From the NCBI RefSeq assembly GCF_004404055.1, contig NZ_SOHK01000002.1, positions 1-54,665 on the forward strand: a DNA stretch of 54,665 nt. Reading direction: 5' to 3'. Below, in pieces: positions 52,172 through 54,665 of the stretch. The notes below the pieces were generated by a model, which was not told the origin of the DNA, searched no databases, and saw nothing but the letters and a program-made list of their open reading frames with translations. Each line of letters starts with the position of its first letter. The stretch's first letter is position 1. The position numbers and the translations under genes are program-made. Source of the DNA: Cryobacterium ruanii. GTDB lineage: Bacteria > Actinomycetota > Actinomycetes > Actinomycetales > Microbacteriaceae.

Positions 52172-53200
52172 CTACTGCGCGAGATACAGTCGCTCCGGTA
52201 CGTTGAGGCCGTAAATGGCCCGCCCGGACCGGTAGATCGCAGCGCACGCGGCGCGCAGCAGGTTGATTCCGCCGTCACCGTCCTTGACGATGTGCACGTC
52301 GTTACCGGTGACGCGCACGCTCGCGCCGTTCACCGTGGCGGTCGTGCCGTCCTTGGAGAACACGGTCTCCGGGTAGGGTTCGTGCAGCTGCTGCAAGTTT
52401 TCGAGGATAAACGCCGGGCGCGATTCCTTATCGGCAGCAAGGACCTGCTTTGCCCGGTCGATGCCGGTGAGCACGAGAACGGCGGGAATTCCGGCCCGGT
52501 TCGCACCGAGAATATCGGTGTCGAGACGGTCACCGATGAAGAGGGCGTTCTGTGCGCCGAAGCGCCGCGTGGCCTCCAAAAAAATCGCCGCTTCGGGCTT
52601 GCCAGCCACGAGCGGGAGCCGGCCGACTGCCGTGTGCACCGCCGAGACGAGCGTGCCGTTTCCGGGGGCGATGCCGCGGGCGACCGGAATGGTCCAGTCG
52701 GTGTTGGTCGCGATCCACGGAATGCCCGTGCCGACGCCGTCGGCGTTGAGAGCGAACGCCGCCTCGGCCAGATGCACCCAGCCGACCTCTGGTGCAAAGC
52801 CCTGAATGACCGCCGCCGGCTTGTCGTCGGCCGATCGGGTCACCACGAATCCGGCCTTAACGACCTCGTCGACGAGACCGTCGCCGCCGATGACGAGGAT
52901 GCTGGCACCGGCGTCCACCTGCTCCGCGAGCAGCCGCACGGCCGCCTGGGGAGAGGTGACGACATCCGCTGCGGCCACGTTCAGCCCAAGCTGGGTGAGG
53001 TGGTCGGCAACTGACTGGTCGGTGCGCGAGGCGTTATTGGTGATGTAGCCAACGCGAATGGTCTCGGCGGCACGATTCAGGCTCTCGACAGCGAAGGGAA
53101 TCGCTGCCGGGCCCGCGTACACCACACCGTCGAGATCGGCCAGCAGAACGTCAACGCCGGCGAGCGGCGTCGGCGGCTCAGGCTTTCGGCGATGCAGCAT
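52172..53200 (-). CDS. HAD-superfamily (subfamily IIA) phosphatase
   Basis: A 342-aa HAD-IIA hydrolase (NagD/PGPase-like). Motif I ADLDGVVYAG (21-30), YITNNAS for motif II, then VAGKPEAAIFLEA with the lysine, and GDRLDTDILGANRAGIPAVLVLTG for motif III/IV. A C-terminal extension of ~70 residues (~270-342) follows the usual HAD-IIA end. The substrate is unknown; sugar phosphates or glycerol phosphate are typical. ATG 53200 is chosen because GGAG lies five bases upstream; it overlaps the TPR gene by 23 bases. Confidence 0.9.
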   Translation of the reverse strand: MLHRRKPEPPTPLAGVDVLLADLDGVVYAGPAAIPFAVESLNRAAETIRVGYITNNASRTDQSVADHLTQLGLNVAAADVVTSPQAAVRLLAEQVDAGASILVIGGDGLVDEVVKAGFVVTRSADDKPAAVIQGFAPEVGWVHLAEAAFALNADGVGTGIPWIATNTDWTIPVARGIAPGNGTLVSAVHTAVGRLPLVAGKPEAAIFLEATRRFGAQNALFIGDRLDTDILGANRAGIPAVLVLTGIDRAKQVLAADKESRPAFILENLQQLHEPYPETVFSKDGTTATVNGASVRVTGNDVHIVKDGDGGINLLRAACAAIYRSGRAIYGLNVPERLYLAQ

Positions 53201-54665
53201 CCGGCTCCGTCGCGGTGTTGTTGACACTGTCGCTCGAAGCGGATGCCGCAGCGTCGGACCCAACGTGCGTCACGTCGATCTCTTCGTCACCTTCAGCGGT
53301 GGTTACCGCTGCGGTCACGATGTCGTCGGTTTCGTCGATATCGAACGCGGCTGGCTGGTCGACCGACCCGAGCCCGGCTGCGGAGACTACCCGAGCGGCT
53401 TCACCAGCAGCCACTGTTTCGTCGTCATCATCATCATCAACATCGCCGGCGGCAAAGTACGCGCGGGCATCGTCGTCGTTCTCTTCTATCTCTTCGATTT
53501 CAATGGTTTCGTCATCGTCATCGGAGGCGCCCAGGGCGGCGTCGGCGCGGGAGGCCCGCTCGAGCCACTCATCGGCTTCGTCATCGCGGCCGAGCTCGGT
53601 CAGCACCTCAGCGTAAGCAGCGAACAACTCTGGACTGTAGGAGAAGGCCGTGTTGGGGTCGAGCTGGGGAATTTCGAGTTCGACGAGCGCGGCGTCCGTT
53701 TCGCCAAGGTCGAGGCGCGCACCGGACATTGCGATGGCCAGACCCACCTGCACGGACGGAGAGAGCGTGCTGCGATCGACCGACCGGCCAAGCTCGAGGG
53801 CACGGTCGGGGCGGTCGACGCCGCGTTCGCTGTCGACCATAAGGGGTAGCTGGTCGTTCGAGCCCGAAATACGACGGTAGGTGCGCAGTTCGCGTAAAGC
53901 GAGGGCGAAGTCGCCGGTGGCGTACGCGGTGATTGCGAGGCTCTCGCGCACGACACCGATGCGGCCGGCCCGACGGGCGGCGCTCATCACGTGCTGGTGC
54001 GCGAGCTGCGGGTTCTCGTCGATGACGCGGGCGGCCATTGCAAGGTGTCGGCCGACAGTTTCGGCGTTCTCCTTGGTCAGCGTCTTGAGTTCGTTGCGCG
54101 CAATGCGGTCGAGATCATTGGCCGAAATGTCGTCGGGAAGTTCCGGGTCATCGTGGCGCGGACGCACTGAACGCAGCTCGCGCTGCATGCGCTGTTCTTC
54201 GGTCATCTCCTCTTCGACAACGCGGGCATCGCGGTCGTTTCGGGCCGGAGCGCCGTCACGGGTCCACAGCTTCTTACCGGCATCGACGCGCGGCGCACCG
54301 GCACGGTTCGGTGAACCGCCGCGCTGGGTCCACGGCTTGTTGTCGTTTTCGCTGCGTGGGCGGTCATTGCTCGGCCGGTCACTGCGAGGGCGGTCACTGG
54401 TGGGCCGGTCGCTGCGTTCGGGCCGGTCGCCATCCTTGGCCCACGGCTTGCGGTCCCCGCCCTGCACAGGCCGGTCCGAGTTGCCGCGGTACGGAGCACG
54501 ATCGCCCTGCGCCGGCCGGTCCGAGTTGCCGCGATACGGAGCACGGTCGTTCCCGCCGGAAGGCCGGTCCGAGTTGCCGCGGTACGGAGCACGTTCGCCC
54601 TGCGCCGGACGGTCCGAGTTGCCGCGGTACGGAGCACGATCGTTCCCGCCGGAAGGCCGGTCCGA
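53178..54665 (-). CDS. TPR-like protein with Arg/Asp/Gly-rich repeats (5' end outside window)
   Basis: The minus frame is open from 53178 to the window edge, so the start lies beyond. The visible part has three zones. First is a low-complexity region of SDRPSGGNDRAPYRGN / SDRPAQGERAPYRGN units followed by RSDRPSNDRP repeats. Second is a helical TPR-like core (~53600-54150: NAETVGRHLAMAARVIDENP, RAGRIGVVRESLAITAYATG, ELFAAYAEVLTELGRDDEADEWL). Last is a strongly acidic tail (DDDDETIEIEEIEENDDD). The mix of a basic RG-rich end and an acidic tail suggests RNA or ribosome contact, but no function is known. It precedes the HAD gene. Confidence 0.8.
   Translation of the reverse strand, partial: SDRPSGGNDRAPYRGNSDRPAQGERAPYRGNSDRPSGGNDRAPYRGNSDRPAQGDRAPYRGNSDRPVQGGDRKPWAKDGDRPERSDRPTSDRPRSDRPSNDRPRSENDNKPWTQRGGSPNRAGAPRVDAGKKLWTRDGAPARNDRDARVVEEEMTEEQRMQRELRSVRPRHDDPELPDDISANDLDRIARNELKTLTKENAETVGRHLAMAARVIDENPQLAHQHVMSAARRAGRIGVVRESLAITAYATGDFALALRELRTYRRISGSNDQLPLMVDSERGVDRPDRALELGRSVDRSTLSPSVQVGLAIAMSGARLDLGETDAALVELEIPQLDPNTAFSYSPELFAAYAEVLTELGRDDEADEWLERASRADAALGASDDDDETIEIEEIEENDDDARAYFAAGDVDDDDDDETVAAGEAARVVSAAGLGSVDQPAAFDIDETDDIVTAAVTTAEGDEEIDVTHVGSDAAASASSDSVNNTATEPDAASPKA
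54480..54665 (-). repeat. Coding tandem repeat, 93-base period
   Basis: Two alternating units of 48 and 45 bases (16 and 15 codons: SDRPSGGNDRAPYRGN and SDRPAQGERAPYRGN) recur nearly identically and continue past the window edge. They belong to the TPR-like gene's N-terminal region. Confidence 0.9.

Noticed and set aside
54480..54665. CRISPR-like regular repeats at the window end
   Set aside because: Repeats are contiguous, in frame and encode SDRP...APYRGN units of a protein; there are no unique spacers.

Overview
The window looks like chromosomal DNA from a high-GC actinobacterium, most likely family Microbacteriaceae (a cold-adapted, Cryobacterium-like genus is a guess). The basis is the block from 38.4 kb to the end, in the order TPR protein - HAD phosphatase - 50-aa protein - tlyA - NAD kinase - recN - pyrG - NUDIX - xerD - parA-like - scpA - scpB - rluB - tyrA - cmk - der. 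This is the familiar actinobacterial gene order, all on the minus strand, with starts and stops overlapping by a few bases. Everything to its left is accessory.

Layout. 0.1-0.6 kb: a frameshifted relic of a photolyase-like gene. 0.6-4.6 kb: a LOV-GGDEF-EAL blue-light/c-di-GMP protein, a SnoaL-like protein and a secreted alpha/beta hydrolase. 5.0-5.2 kb: an IS3 scrap. 5.4-12.1 kb: a LacI-regulated sugar uptake locus (regulator, lipoprotein, two permeases, glycogen-debranching-type glycoside hydrolase), with a perfect 20-bp operator on the promoter and a good terminator. 12.5-13.7 kb: a ChaA-like cation/proton antiporter. 13.9-17.1 kb: retinal synthesis (lycopene cyclase and Brp/Blh dioxygenase, translationally coupled), divergent from an actinorhodopsin/xanthorhodopsin-type proton pump. 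17.4-18.4 kb: two decayed IS3-family elements in opposite orientation. 18.6-19.3 kb: a secreted CHRD-like protein. 19.8-21.1 kb: a photolyase-like protein whose FAD domain precedes its Rossmann domain, the reverse of the usual order. 21.4-22.6 kb: an ECF sigma factor and a membrane partner.

23.1-29.8 kb: a metal, probably copper, island: ArsR regulator, MFS exporter, DUF6153, DUF305, M23 peptidase, a BNR-type lipoprotein, a SHOCT protein and a Tat-exported multicopper oxidase. A CsoR-like dyad overlaps a consensus -10 ahead of the last two genes. 30.0-33.3 kb: DedA, a COG4705 membrane protein and a two-component system. 33.5-35.1 kb: a PRISE-type reductase and a broken GNAT acetyltransferase. 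35.2-38.2 kb: two paralogous secreted beta-helix proteins that share a promoter with a dyad in its spacer.

The theme that stands out is light. A LOV-coupled c-di-GMP phosphodiesterase, a complete last stage of retinal synthesis, a proton-pumping rhodopsin carrying the glycine that opens a carotenoid-antenna window, and a permuted photolyase-like flavoprotein (one intact copy, one relic) all lie within 21 kb, interleaved with IS3 debris. Nothing here proves they act as one system. The permuted photolyase and the LOV-GGDEF-EAL protein with its possible metal-binding tail are the best candidates for new biology. No tRNA, rRNA, CRISPR array or prophage was recognised.
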